Shown: piece after piece, positions 39,448 to 48,760 of the stretch | Layout: each line of letters begins with the position of its first letter | Numbering within the stretch: the first letter of the stretch is position 1 | Source of the DNA: Paramoeba atlantica | Taxonomy: Eukaryota; Discosea | DNA length: 56,056 nucleotides | NCBI GenBank assembly: GCA_977017575.1 | Contig: CDRNVI010000081.1 | Span: 1-56,056 of the forward strand | Direction of reading: 5' to 3' | The notes under the pieces: model-generated | Database searches by the model: none | Told to the model about the DNA's origin: nothing | Seen by the model: only the letters and a program-made list of their open reading frames with translations | Translations under genes and position numbers: made by a program

Positions 39448-39798
39448 AACGGGGGTACGACTTAATGTACAGGGGGGGTATAATAAAGTGTACCCTGTAT
39501 ATTAAGGGGGGGTATATTCGCTCACCGTTTATACCGGGTGGGGGGTATAATGTGTGGGGGTGGGGGATATATTAGCTCCAATGTTTTTTTGCGGTAACCA
39601 AAGAGGTTAAAAGGGGTAATACATGATGGCACCGTGGAAAACAAGGGGGTGGGGGGTATAAACGCTCTATTGTTTCTGAGCGTTTATACCCCCCATCCCC
39701 TTGTTTTCCACGGTGCCGAGGGGGGGTATATTGGGTAGCGAATATACCCCCCCCGGCATATAAAAGGGTACCCGGTACATTAAGTCGTACCCCCGTTT
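39448..39798. mobile_element. TA-flanked element with TIR 'aacgggggtacgacttaatg' (351 bp)
   Basis: TA is at 39446-39447 and 39799-39800; ends 'aacgggggtacgacttaatg' and 'cattaagtcgtacccccgtt'. Inside, G-run + 'tata' words ('aggggggtata', 'ggggggtata') repeat at least seven times. It contains a long hairpin (39628-39717). No gene. Confidence 0.82.
39628..39717. repeat. 40-bp-stem hairpin inside the 39448 element
   Basis: The arms 39628-39667 and 39678-39717 are complementary with one mismatch ('ggcaccgtggaaaac' pairs with 'gttttccacggtgcc'), around a 10-nt loop. It includes an iterated G-run word in each arm. Confidence 0.9.
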
Positions 39799-39800
39799 AA

Positions 39801-40040
39801 AACACATGATACAAGTTAAAAATAAGGTAGTAATCTAGCATTCAACATAGGGACTAGGACTTTTGGTTTACTGCTCTTTTGTTTGATTTTCCGAAATTGA
39901 CATTCGCAAAGCGTGATTCAGGCACATTCTGGTATGCTAAGTGAATGGGATTGGTACAGCGGTAGGCATGCACCTACTGCATGCTGGGATGCAAACAATA
40001 CATTTATGAAAAAAGGTAGGGTTATATCAGTTTAATATAT
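39801..40040. other. Spacer, no gene seen
   Basis: 'tggtatgctaagtg' near 39930 and 'gcatgcacctactgcatgc' near 39966 resemble words of the 2676 MITE family. Confidence 0.35.
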
Positions 40041-40053
40041 TGCGGTGGTTGTA

Positions 40054-40988
40054 AACCCCTCCGCACCAATAAGGCACCCACCCTTAACTTTTCAGCCAAA
40101 TGTCCGTTTGGGCTGATTTTTGTTGTATTTTGCAGATCTCAACATAAAGACTTTGCGCGTGAAGAAATGAAACAAAAAGAAACGAATACGTATATTTTAG
40201 AGAAAGATTACCATTTTGTCACCTTTTCTCCGTTACTCGCCACACAAGCTTTGAGGCGAGCATCTAAGCTCAAAACCCAATCATAAATATAATATTGAGA
40301 CAATTTACGCCAAGCTTTACGTACGATTTTTATGAGATCTTCTTTATTTGCCGGATTGTATTCATCTACAAGACTTTGTACCATGCTCCACACGCTTTCT
40401 ATTGGTGAGAGATCGGGGGAGTTGGGCGGCTAATTTTTCAAAAATTTCATTTTGTTGTCATCAAGGTACGCTTTTGTTTCCTTCGCAGTGTGAGGTGCTG
40501 CCCCATCTTGCTGAAAAATACAGTTTGGGGTGAATGGTACTTTTTTTAATGTTTTAATGTACGAAACACATGTAATTGAGTTGGATGGAAGAATAACAAA
40601 GTGTCTTTGGATTCTGTTTTTTACTTCAGGGCTCAGAGTGTAAAGAATTTCAGGCGAATTGTTTTTCAAATATTTTCCAATATGTTTCACATTGACATTA
40701 AACCCGCGGGCTAGTTACCTTATCGCAACCCCGTGGCCAAGCCTCATGCGCCATAACACTTTTCCACTTTCTGTAAGACCACCCCTGGGGAGTCGATACG
40801 TATTTTTTGGCATGAAAAGTGAATTTTTTTTAAAAAATACATTCAACCTTTTAATATTTTTCGAAATGACCTAAAGACAACGGGAACGTACAGATCTCAA
40901 AATTTTGCACGATAAAGTGGTGCGATAACCCCCCTAGCCCCCCTCGTGCGAAAAATAAGGGTGGGTGCCTTTTTGATGCGGAGGAGTT
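40054..40988. mobile_element. Tc1/mariner-like element (TIR 'aacccctccgcaccaataag'), inserted in R958
   Basis: Long inverted ends of about 35 bp, 'aacccctccgcaccaataag' plus 'gcacccacccttaa' on the left, matched at the right by 'aagggtgggtgcctttttga'. TA at 40052-40053 and 40989-40990. Internal sequence at 40095-40175 matches the 8320 element closely although the outer TIR words differ. Confidence 0.85.
40208..40810 (-). pseudogene. Tc1-like (DDE_3) transposase, broken
   Basis: Frames include 'IKTLKKVPFTPNCIFQQDGA' APHTAKETKAYLDDNKMKFL (second Asp) in 40430-40690 and ENVWSMVQSLVDEY...SNGEKVTKW in 40208-40393, with the SPDL region in an adjacent frame. Spacing from the Asp to the SPDL-ENVW block is normal for the family. 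The C-terminus is closely related to that at 8473. At least one frame change near 40400-40430 breaks it. Confidence 0.8.
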
Positions 40989-41676
40989 TATAACTACCGC
41001 TCTACCCTCGATTATTGAAAAAACAGTGAACAAAAACAGTGAAAATATAATGAGGAACACAGTAATATAATAGAAGAAAAAAATATTAAAGGGGGCCCCG
41101 GTGGTCCAAAACTGAAAAAAACAATTCAAAAAAATGGGGCGTCCATGGGGGGGTCGAGGGGGGGGGCATACGTCGCGAATTTTTTTTCGAATTTTTTGCT
41201 TTTCAAAATCGAGCGCAGGGAAATGATAGAGTAGGCCGCGGCGATAATTTTCCACCCCCACCCCTGGGGGTACCCCCCCGGTACGCGGAGGAGGGGTCCG
41301 ACAAGGCTAAAAATTACAAAATTTTTGGGGGGACCCAAAAAAAAGAAAAAATATTATTTTTCCAAAATCGACTTCTAAACCGTATTTAGAGAGTTTTGGA
41401 CCTCAGCTAACATTCTGCGACGTTTGGTTCGACAGATTCACCTCCTGCCCCTACTGGTAAGGCATCCAAAACGACCCAAATTCGGGTTACAAATTCGCAA
41501 TTTTCGCCGGAAAATCGAGCTTTTTTACCCGATAAAATAGATTATTCATCATCTTTTACAGATTGTTCTTTTTTAGGCTCTTCGTTAAACGCGGTGGTAG
41601 TTTTCAACGTGAAGCGCGCAGCATGAGTGACTTCTAAGTTGAAAACAACCACCGCGTTCAACGAAGAGCCTAAAAA

Positions 41677-42126
41677 TTGTATTAACAATAATAATAATTA
41701 ACGGAATATTTTTTTGGGCAGAAATTATTCCGTTAATTATTATTCCAATGATTTTTACTAAATTCCTAACAAACTTTAAGCGCCAAGATACAACTTGTAT
41801 ATTCTCAAAAACTCTTCAGAACGTTGCGGGTTCGGTGAGGGTATTACAACAATCTTCTCAAAGCAAGCGAACTCTTCAGGCATTCCAGGAACTGAAGTAG
41901 AAAATTAGAGAGAGGACACGACTCCAACCACACCATTCTTTCGACACAAAAAGGCCCCTTGGGGTCCGAAAAATAATTTTTCACCTTTTTTTGGTCAAAA
42001 ATGGGTCATTTTCGCGGGTTCTACCGCTTCTGAAGTTTATTTTCGAAAAATGATTTTTACAAAAAAAATTTCGTGCGGTATGCTCCCCCTAGACCCCTCA
42101 TTTTTTTCATTTTTTCATTTTTCACA
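41677..42126 (+). other. R958-like fragment in opposite orientation and AT-rich spacer
   Basis: 'cgactccaaccacaccattc' (41921) through 'gtcaaaaatgggtcatttt' (about 42012) matches R958 in plus orientation, so two R958 relics lie head to head. 'cggaatatttttttggg' and 'attattccgttaattatta' near 41702-41745 form a small inverted pair. No gene. Confidence 0.6.
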
Positions 42127-42134
42127 AATTATTC

Positions 42135-43354
42135 GGTGAAAGTCAAGCATTATTTCACAAAAAAAAACTTTTTTGTTGATGTTCTCATTTGATCATATTT
42201 TACTTACAAAGTGTTTTTTAGGATATTTTTCGCATATTTCTGCACTATTCTCAATGGATTGCTCGTTTTGCCCCAATTTCCAATGTACAGACAGTATTAG
42301 ATATAGTGTGCTCGCCCGCGCCCCCGAAAATGATTTTGTCGAGTGGTTGAAAGGCCACAAACTTGTTTTCCAGAGCGTCAGCTGTAGCAAGCGGCATGAA
42401 ACTCGCATTTGCTTGCGGAAAGGCGATCATTGGGTCTGCCCCGATCGTTTGTGTCGGAGTCGTACATACCACATGGAGCCACTCTTAAGTTCCTTCGGTC
42501 GCCGAACACCAAGCCAAATTCTTCAAGTTCTATATGGTATGGCGAACGGCAATGATCGTGATCAATTGACTCTGGAAACACTTTTAAGTAGTCAAACTGT
42601 CACAGAATTGACAAAAAAGTTGGAACGTATTGTTGCTTCCGTTCATGAAATGCGAACTGCGGCTGCACGAGGAACTGTTACTATCATGCAGAAGGACGAA
42701 ACTTGCTTTTCTAAGCCAAAAAGGGGGGGTAATAACCGACCAGCCCGCATTCGCCAGGGGGGATCAACCTGGGCAAACGTCCTGACACAGACCTCTCGTT
42801 CTCGGAAAGCTGAGCAGATATTTTTAAGCACGCTGGAAGACCGCCGTAGTTCCTCGACTAATGACCCTGTGTTTGAACTGGCCGCAAGCGAACGTACCAT
42901 TGTTCACACGGATGGATGGAGAGGCAGCAATGCCTTGGGCAACAGACTCAACCATGGAACAGTAAACCATCGCCGTCACTGGGTTGATCCTGTCACCGGG
43001 GTGCACACTCAGACTGCTGAGCGCATGAACGGGATGTTGAAAAAAGAAGTCCGCATGCGGGGCAACGGCACACTTGGTAGTGGAGTAGAAGCGCGAGACA
43101 ACCGGCTGAAATTCGCCGGAGAAGTTGTAAACGGTAAGCTGAAAAGAGGAGAACAAGACGGTCATGCCCTCCGTCGCCTGTTTCAAGACGTGAAGTGGTA
43201 TTGCGAGAACGTGGAAATCGTTCTAGAATAAGTTTAAGCTAGCGTTTAAGATAACTCGAAGAGAGATTTAAGGTGCAATAAATTTTATAAAAGTCAATAT
43301 GACCAGTCAATATGAGATTTTTCTGAAAGTGTGAAATAATGCTTGACTTTGACC
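42135..43354 (+). mobile_element. Merlin transposon, apparently intact (1220 bp)
   Basis: TIRs 'ggtgaaagtcaagcattatt' plus 'tcaca' on the left and its complement with one mismatch ('tgtgaaataatgcttgactt' plus 'tgacc') on the right. An 8-bp direct duplication 'aattattc' is at 42127-42134 and 43355-43362, as expected for Merlin. One full-length transposase frame is present. Confidence 0.92.
42254..43231 (+). CDS. Merlin (IS1016/ISXO2-like) transposase
   Basis: 325 residues from ATG 42254, chosen because the CxxC..C zinc motif (MDCSFCPNFQC) then starts the protein as in other copies; an ATG at 42179 is also in frame. Domains: zinc-type N-terminus including CSKRHETRICLRKGDHWVC (about 45-65), a helical linker, then the DDE core with TIMQKDETCFSK (first Asp, about 152), TIVHTDGWRGSNAL (second, about 222), TVNHRRHWVDPVTGVHT and AERMNGMLKK (Glu, about 258). 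All three catalytic positions are present and no stop interrupts. The usual 'YNRG/GRxW' part is present as ARIRQGGSTWANVLTQ. A T-tract and 'ttttttag' at about 42218 could serve as a trans-splice acceptor. Confidence 0.88.
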   Translation: MDCSFCPNFQCTDSIRYSVLARAPENDFVEWLKGHKLVFQSVSCSKRHETRICLRKGDHWVCPDRLCRSRTYHMEPLLSSFGRRTPSQILQVLYGMANGNDRDQLTLETLLSSQTVTELTKKLERIVASVHEMRTAAARGTVTIMQKDETCFSKPKRGGNNRPARIRQGGSTWANVLTQTSRSRKAEQIFLSTLEDRRSSSTNDPVFELAASERTIVHTDGWRGSNALGNRLNHGTVNHRRHWVDPVTGVHTQTAERMNGMLKKEVRMRGNGTLGSGVEARDNRLKFAGEVVNGKLKRGEQDGHALRRLFQDVKWYCENVEIVLE

Positions 43355-43490
43355 AATTATTCTATTGGCTTTTATACTTACCGAATATTTTATATGGCTT
43401 TTACATCTATTTATACTAACTATTCCGAAATTGTTTGTTTATAAAAAAAAATTGTTTATTATACATGCACCTATGGATGAACTGATATCA

Positions 43491-43994
43491 TTACTTTCGT
43501 TGTTCCACCAGTGTTTCAATGAATGCGTTGCCCTTCTTGCGAAGTTGTGCTGCCTCATCTGAAAGAGCTTTGCGTTCAGCGGGTGGTAGATTCCTGTATT
43601 TGGCAGATACTTTCTTTACCGCCGCGCGGAAACAATCCTTAGGATTCTTGTGATTTCCCCTCTCCGCTTTGTATGTCGCTGACATGGTACGCTTTAAGAA
43701 CAAGTTATAAGGTCCGTAGTGTGCGCTTTTCATTTGTGCTTTCAGCGCTTTCTTCCGTTTCATATTCTCAGCAGCAATATTACTCAAGGACTGGACTTGA
43801 GCTGGAGTTAATTTTTTAAAAGCGGCATGAAGTCCGGCGAGATCTGGGTATCCCTTTGTACCTTTGCAAGATTTTGACATAAATACACGCAGCGCACTTG
43901 TCGGAGCTGATTTTCCAGCCCACGGATTATTGATAACTTTACGACGAAGCTTTGCGATGTTCTTGGTGAGGTTTGGAAGCACACGAGTAAACAT
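43491..43994 (-). CDS. Kinetoplast-associated-type double HMG-box protein, copy 4
   Basis: 167 residues from ATG 43992-43994 (MFTRVLPNLTKNIAKLRRKV), the start shared with other copies; 11 extra open codons upstream are ignored. It is the most divergent copy overall: box 1 has SKSCKGTKGYPDLAG, box 2 has MKSAHYGPYNLFLKRTMSAT, and the usually constant end reads KYRNLPPAERKALSDEAA. It still keeps the plan and the basic import-type start. The 3' end lies 137 bp from the end of the intact Merlin, convergent with it. The 5' flank differs from copies 2 and 3. Confidence 0.8.
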   Translation of the reverse strand: MFTRVLPNLTKNIAKLRRKVINNPWAGKSAPTSALRVFMSKSCKGTKGYPDLAGLHAAFKKLTPAQVQSLSNIAAENMKRKKALKAQMKSAHYGPYNLFLKRTMSATYKAERGNHKNPKDCFRAAVKKVSAKYRNLPPAERKALSDEAAQLRKKGNAFIETLVEQRK

Positions 43995-45270
43995 TGGAGG
44001 TATAAAGGTAAACGCTGTATTCAACAAATAGGATTCTTTTGCCGTTAAACATAACGTTTCCTTTAGCGCTATTCCATTTGCTTATTCTTTTTATTGTCTC
44101 AAAATTGTTTTTATTTCTTCGATTAAAGGGGCATAGTTTTGTACCAAATAATAGTTTTTCAATGAAATTTCTCCCCTACAAGTAGAAAAAAGTTCTCAAA
44201 CTTACAAAAACATTTTGGCTAGGACCTTCGATGAATCTTCATCAAAAGTTGTACACTTTCGTTGAAGCACATTGAAAGTTGTACACTTTCGATGAATCTT
44301 CATCGAAGGTGTTTTTGATTTTTTTTTGACATTTTAAAATTTTTGATTTCGACCGAATTCTTCAATTAGCTGTTGAAAACGCGTTACGTGAAACATGTAA
44401 TTCTAATAGTCTACGTTTTGAAATTTAGCCGAGGGGCTGTTATGATTTGTGTTCTAAACCCTGTTCCGGGTTATTGTGCCCCCCCTGCACAATAACTGGC
44501 TCTAGGCACAATAACTAAATATATGAAAAAGCCAAAAAAGGGTAACATAACAAACCAAATCTGCTTTTGGGCTTAATTGGGTTTGGGCGTAATTAAGTTT
44601 AGACCGGTAATTAAAATGTACGTTTTTTAATTAACGTAGCAATAATTAACGTAATAATTGATTTTTGTCAAAAAAAGGTGAAAAATAATTATTTTTTTTA
44701 CACTATATTACAATTTTAAAACAAGCAATCAAGTTAGCAATTTCACTTTTTGTATCCCAAAACTAGCAATTCAACCTCCCTTGAGTTATTTGTGATTCTA
44801 ATAATAATAACAATAATGATAAAAAGGAAGCAATCCAGGTCCAATCCATTCACGCGTTCCGGACCGTGTCTTTCGACCTCTCCACGGCCTGACTTGGGAA
44901 CCCTTCCCTTGTTATATGGGAAAGTTTATGTGGGAGGTTTTTTTTCCCTAAACCCCATCGCCCAGCTAGCCTCGTACAACCCCGTTCCAGTGGTTTTGGG
45001 ACTATCCCCACATTCATGTACATGAGAGAAATGGGTAAAGAATGACGCATTCGTGCAGATCTAGTTGAGGGCAACACGGGAAAAATACTTGTAAACAAAA
45101 CGAATATAGAATAGAACACTGAAAAATACTTTGAAAAGTCAAATTTCCCATTAAAAAGTGAAATTTTCGGAGGAAAATTTTAACAGTTGTCTGAAATATT
45201 CTTACCCGATGACCATTATTTAGATACCCCCATTATTTTTGGCGCTAGAGGGCATAAATAGTAAATCATA
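43995..45270. other. Spacer with palindromes, no gene recognised
   Basis: 'ttcgatgaatcttcatc' words near 44228 and 44298 pair with each other and flank 'gttgtacactttcg' repeated twice. 'tgcacaataact' and 'ggcacaataact' near 44486 and 44507 form another poly-C word group ('gtgccccccctgcacaataa'). AT-rich 'ggtaattaa'/'ttaattaacg' words follow to about 44660. Frames in 44750-45120 show no motif. Confidence 0.5.
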
Positions 45271-46617
45271 CTAATATCGAATCTTGTGCCCATTGGCAGC
45301 AATACACACTTCTAGCCGTTTTTCGAACGTGCTGTGTAACTTCTTGGCCGTCACCCTGCCTTCAAGAGAGAGAAAATAACTTTGCGACACTCTTTTTATC
45401 TCCTCAGAAGTCCGAGGAAAGGTCTGGTTCTTTGCGTGTCGAATTCTTGCCCAAAAGTTCTCTATAGAATTCAAATCCGGGGAGTCTGCAGGCCATCTGA
45501 AAGGATTTTTGTCCCCTGAGTAGGGCATGTACCGCAAACATTGTGCGCAATGTCCGGAAGAGACATGCGTGTTCCACCACAGCTGAGTCTTCTCACTCGT
45601 GTGTGGAGAAGCCCCGTCATCCATGTAAACGGCGGTGGAGTTCAACTCACAGTATCGAGTCCACTCCGTATCGAGGATTTCGCGACGATAGTGTAGACTC
45701 CCCAATTTCAACTGATCAGGAAGCGTTTCGCGCTTTTCTCCAGGGCGCAGGGGGCGGCTTAGCTCGTTCGCATAGAAAGTAGAGAAATTGTCGCACCAGT
45801 GAAAGATAAAGGTTCCCTCTTTATCGATACCTCCCCATATCATGACCTTAATGGGATGGAAATCTCGGTTGCGCGCAACTCGATCATAATGACTCTGCCA
45901 AGTAGACGTGGAAGAATCCCCTTCACAGATAAACGTTTCATCAGTAAAAACAAGGCTCTCAAAAAACTGTCCTTCCGTTCGTTCATTTTCCTGAAGCATC
46001 GCCTTACAAAAATTTACGCGGGCCTCCCGCTTCCGAGCACTGAGATGCAGTGTGCGTTTCTTTGACCCATATGAGTAATCATAGTAGTAATGCAACGCAC
46101 GCATTCGATGACGTGAAACTTGGATGGATCCCTCGCTTAAGTTTACCATAGCCCTACGTAGGTAATTGAGGGATCGGTGTACCGGATGCTTGGCCATAAC
46201 GCTGGCAAAAAGATCCTTGGCCTCTTCGGCGCTACTCCATCCCGATAGAGTTCGACGAACTTTCTCAACTTTTTGCACGCGCAGCGTAACAATTATGGAC
46301 TGGCCGTCAATTTTTCTAATCAAGCGACTACATGTTTGCTTGGGCAAAGTAAACATGTAGCAAAGATCCGCTTGACAGAACAAACCTGTTTGATATAAAC
46401 CTTTTAAAAGAAACAACCCAGACTCAGTTAAACTGCCAGGCTGTTTGAAAAGAACAGTTAAGTGGCGTTTTCGTTGATTTTTCTTTTTCGTCGGACGACC
46501 CCTTTTCTTTCCTACGTTTGGCCCTTTTTTCTCAAGCAGTGACGCGCTACGGACCTCAGTTAATAAATGAAGTGTTTTTTGCCTCTCGTTTGATAAATTA
46601 GTGAAACGTGTTTTCAA
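45271..46617 (-). CDS. DDE_3-type (Tc1-related) transposase with wide D-E spacing
   Basis: About 448 residues with no internal stop, but no ATG at its start (the frame opens just after a stop near 46640). N-terminal Lys/Arg-rich segment (KKRGRPTKKKNQRKRH, about 36-51; the GRP is AT-hook-like), then a helix-turn-helix region. DDE core: FTDETFICEGD (first Asp, about 225), HPIKVMIWGGIDKEGTF, VYMDDGASPHTS (second, about 330), WPADSPDLNSIENFWARI (Glu, about 382). Between the second Asp and the Glu are 51 residues by my count, against 34 in classical Tc1, because of a Cys-containing insert (GHCAQCLRYMPYSGDKNPFR). Otherwise well preserved. Confidence 0.8.
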   Translation of the reverse strand: MKTRFTNLSNERQKTLHLLTEVRSASLLEKKGPNVGKKRGRPTKKKNQRKRHLTVLFKQPGSLTESGLFLLKGLYQTGLFCQADLCYMFTLPKQTCSRLIRKIDGQSIIVTLRVQKVEKVRRTLSGWSSAEEAKDLFASVMAKHPVHRSLNYLRRAMVNLSEGSIQVSRHRMRALHYYYDYSYGSKKRTLHLSARKREARVNFCKAMLQENERTEGQFFESLVFTDETFICEGDSSTSTWQSHYDRVARNRDFHPIKVMIWGGIDKEGTFIFHWCDNFSTFYANELSRPLRPGEKRETLPDQLKLGSLHYRREILDTEWTRYCELNSTAVYMDDGASPHTSEKTQLWWNTHVSSGHCAQCLRYMPYSGDKNPFRWPADSPDLNSIENFWARIRHAKNQTFPRTSEEIKRVSQSYFLSLEGRVTAKKLHSTFEKRLEVCIAANGHKIRY

Positions 46618-47000
46618 ATCCTGACACTCTGCGCGAGCTTTGCATTATCCTGCTTTAAAATTTGCACTTTTTGTTCCATTTCTGTTCTCCGCGTTTCGGC
46701 CTCCATGAAGTCCTCCGCACTCTTAGCTCCACGCTTCTCAAGAGTCCTAACCTTTCTTTTGGTCTTGCAGAGTTTATTACGCAGCCTCTTGATAATTGCA
46801 TCCTTGGCATTGATTTTTTTCTCCAAGGACTTCAATTGTTCGTCACTTGGATCTGAAATTAACTGTGTAAGAGGTGCTTCCTTTTCAGGGGACAAAGCGT
46901 CAAGGCTGGTGTCGTCATCAGCTCCGCGCGATACATCGGAGTGCAGACCCTTTATTTCCCCTACCGCTTCTAGAAGCTTTGCGTCTAACCCAGGCGACAA
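46614..47000 (-). pseudogene. Coiled-coil region upstream of, and one frame off from, the transposase
   Basis: 128 residues, no ATG visible. Heptad-like charged helices (SLEKKINAKDAIIKRLRNKL, then RKVRTLEKRG and EMEQKVQILKQDNAKLA) run directly into the transposase frame with a 4-bp overlap. The last residues (AQSVRI, stop) and the first of the next frame (DLKTRFTN) suggest that the two were one protein, separated by a one-base indel; no classical slippery heptamer is visible. A coiled-coil would give dimerisation. It begins next to a LINE fragment. Confidence 0.55.
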
Positions 47001-47004
47001 TGGT

Positions 47005-47345
47005 CTATTTCCTTGGAATCGGCCTGGCGAAAAAGAAGGAACTGGCGAGCGGGCCGAACAGTGTACCCCGCGGCGGTACCAGTCTTATACTGCCGCCTGT
47101 ACAATCTGGGCATTACCTTTCTGGATGGCCACCCCTATGGCCATCAGAAGGTGGGACATGCATCCGTTCTTGTGGATGTGTGGGCCCGGGCCACCTTGGT
47201 TAGGAAGTTCAAGGTCTCTGGGCCCGGGATCCCGTACGTGGTGAAGGCCAAGGGGTAAAATTCCATCCCTCGGGCGGTCGCCATCTCATTGTGTGAGCGC
47301 CGCTTGTTGGCCTCGGCCATCCTCAGGGTTTCTTTTAAATTTCTA
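47005..47345 (-). pseudogene. LINE endonuclease-domain C-terminal fragment
   Basis: Minus-strand translation gives LKETLRMAEANKRRSHNEMA, TARGMEFYPLAFTTYGIPG (versus MATKRGMHFYPLAFTVFGVAG in 36905-38107), LTKVARAH and then AIGVAIQKGNAQI (versus AINVAVQKGNAAI), with a frame change in between. It covers the last 110 residues of the LINE protein only. It is much more GC-rich than its surroundings, like the 21725-24238 LINE part. Confidence 0.8.
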
Positions 47346-47592
47346 TCAGATGCCTCAAAAATACGACCAGCTGCCCTTGGAAACTACACCCATACGCAGT
47401 AGAGTGTCTCGCCCTAGGTGGAATTTTGGAAAAGTGTGCAAACTTCGTTCAATCTTGTGGGTTTAAAAATAATAAACCTCTATTTTTTGTGGAACTAAAT
47501 TTTTTGCTCCCGCACCACAAAAACATAAATTAACGTAACTTTAATAAAAAAAAACTACGTACGAGCGCCAAGATCCGTCATAACTTTTTTAT
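47346..47592. other. Spacer, no gene seen
   Basis: AT-rich host or repeat sequence between the LINE fragment and an R958 copy. Confidence 0.35.
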
Positions 47593-48495
47593 TCTCTTCG
47601 TTAAACGCGGTGGTTGTTTTCAACTTAGAAGTCACTCATGCTGCGCGCTTCGCGTTGAAAACTACCACCGCGTTTAACGAAGAGACTAAAAAAGAAAATT
47701 TAGCCTGGAAAGCTGAAGAAAGCGGAAAGATTATAGCCAAAAATAGCCGATTTTCGGGTAAAAAAGGGGTCATTTTTGCGTATTTTTGCTCTCAGAGCAC
47801 TAAATCCGATATTTGCGTGTGAGAAATCACTCTTAGGCGTGAATGAAAGCCTACTGAACGTATTGGGTAGAGAATGCGACTCAAACCACACCATTCTTTG
47901 GCATAAAAAGACCCCTTGAGGTCCGAAAATTACTTTTTCACATTTTTTTAGTCAAAAAAGGGTCTTTTTGAGGGGCGCACCACGGCTCGAAGAATGGATA
48001 TCTTGCGAAAACAACGGTGTGGACAGCTAGTATAGGGCACAAACTATAAAAATACAATAGGGCAAAGGATTTTGGAAATTTTTTTTTTTTGCCATTTTTT
48101 CCGCCAAGTTGAAATTTTAAAAAAAAAAAAATCCGAAAAAATCCGAACTTGGCGGACCCGTCCTGCGGATACGCGGGGGGGTCACCCCCGGGTAGGGGGG
48201 TGGAAAATGCGCGCCAAGACCCCGGATACCCCTCTGCGGTTTTTGTTCGAAAAATATTTTTTACGAAAAAAATTGCTCGACCATGACCCCCCCTGGACTC
48301 CCCATTTTTTTCAATTTTTTTTTCAGTTTTGGACCCCTTTTATATTTTTTTCTTCTATTATAAATTCTTTTTTTTATGATAAATTCTTGTATTACTGTGT
48401 TCCTCTTTATACACTGTATACACTGTATTTCTTTATACACTGTATTTTCACTGTTTTTGTTCACTTTTTTTCAATAATCGAGGGTACAGGGGTAG
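47593..48495 (+). repeat. R958 copy, plus strand
   Basis: The long hairpin (47593-47690) is followed by the unit body, 'gaacttggcggacccgtcct' at 48144 and the T-rich end. The terminal hairpin is decayed ('gggtacaggggtagttgtac'). 'acactgtat' words near 48411-48440 are a small local expansion. Confidence 0.85.
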
Positions 48496-48760
48496 TTGTA
48501 CCATTTCACCTGTACATGCAGGCGTGTTTCCTTTTTTCTGTGTTTGTGCGGGTGAATTAAATTTATATCTACGATATGTTTTGGTACAATTTGAGAGTAA
48601 GATTGGATTATTCATACTTGTTTGTTATTTATACTTGTTTGTTTATTCATATATGTTTTCATGTATATGTTTCCAGGGAGCCCCTCGGCGTGAATTTCGA
48701 TTTTGAATTTAATTTTTTTTTTGCCTGAATTCTGATTTTCCGCTTTCTTTCACATTTTTC

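Larger units (their letters stand above)
40041..41676 (-). repeat. R958 copy, diverged, split by a Tc1-like element
   Basis: The terminal 'caaccaccgcaat' of R958 (minus sense) lies at 40041-40053 and the rest at 40989-41676, with the long hairpin at 41571-41676. The body is clearly diverged from the 1-2275 copies (for example in 41200-41560), so this is an older copy. The insertion is at TA in 'gttgTAaaac'-type sequence. Confidence 0.8.

Noticed and set aside
46705-47258. Plus-strand frames at 46705-47258
   Set aside because: Antisense to the coiled-coil region and to a LINE endonuclease fragment that aligns on the minus strand.
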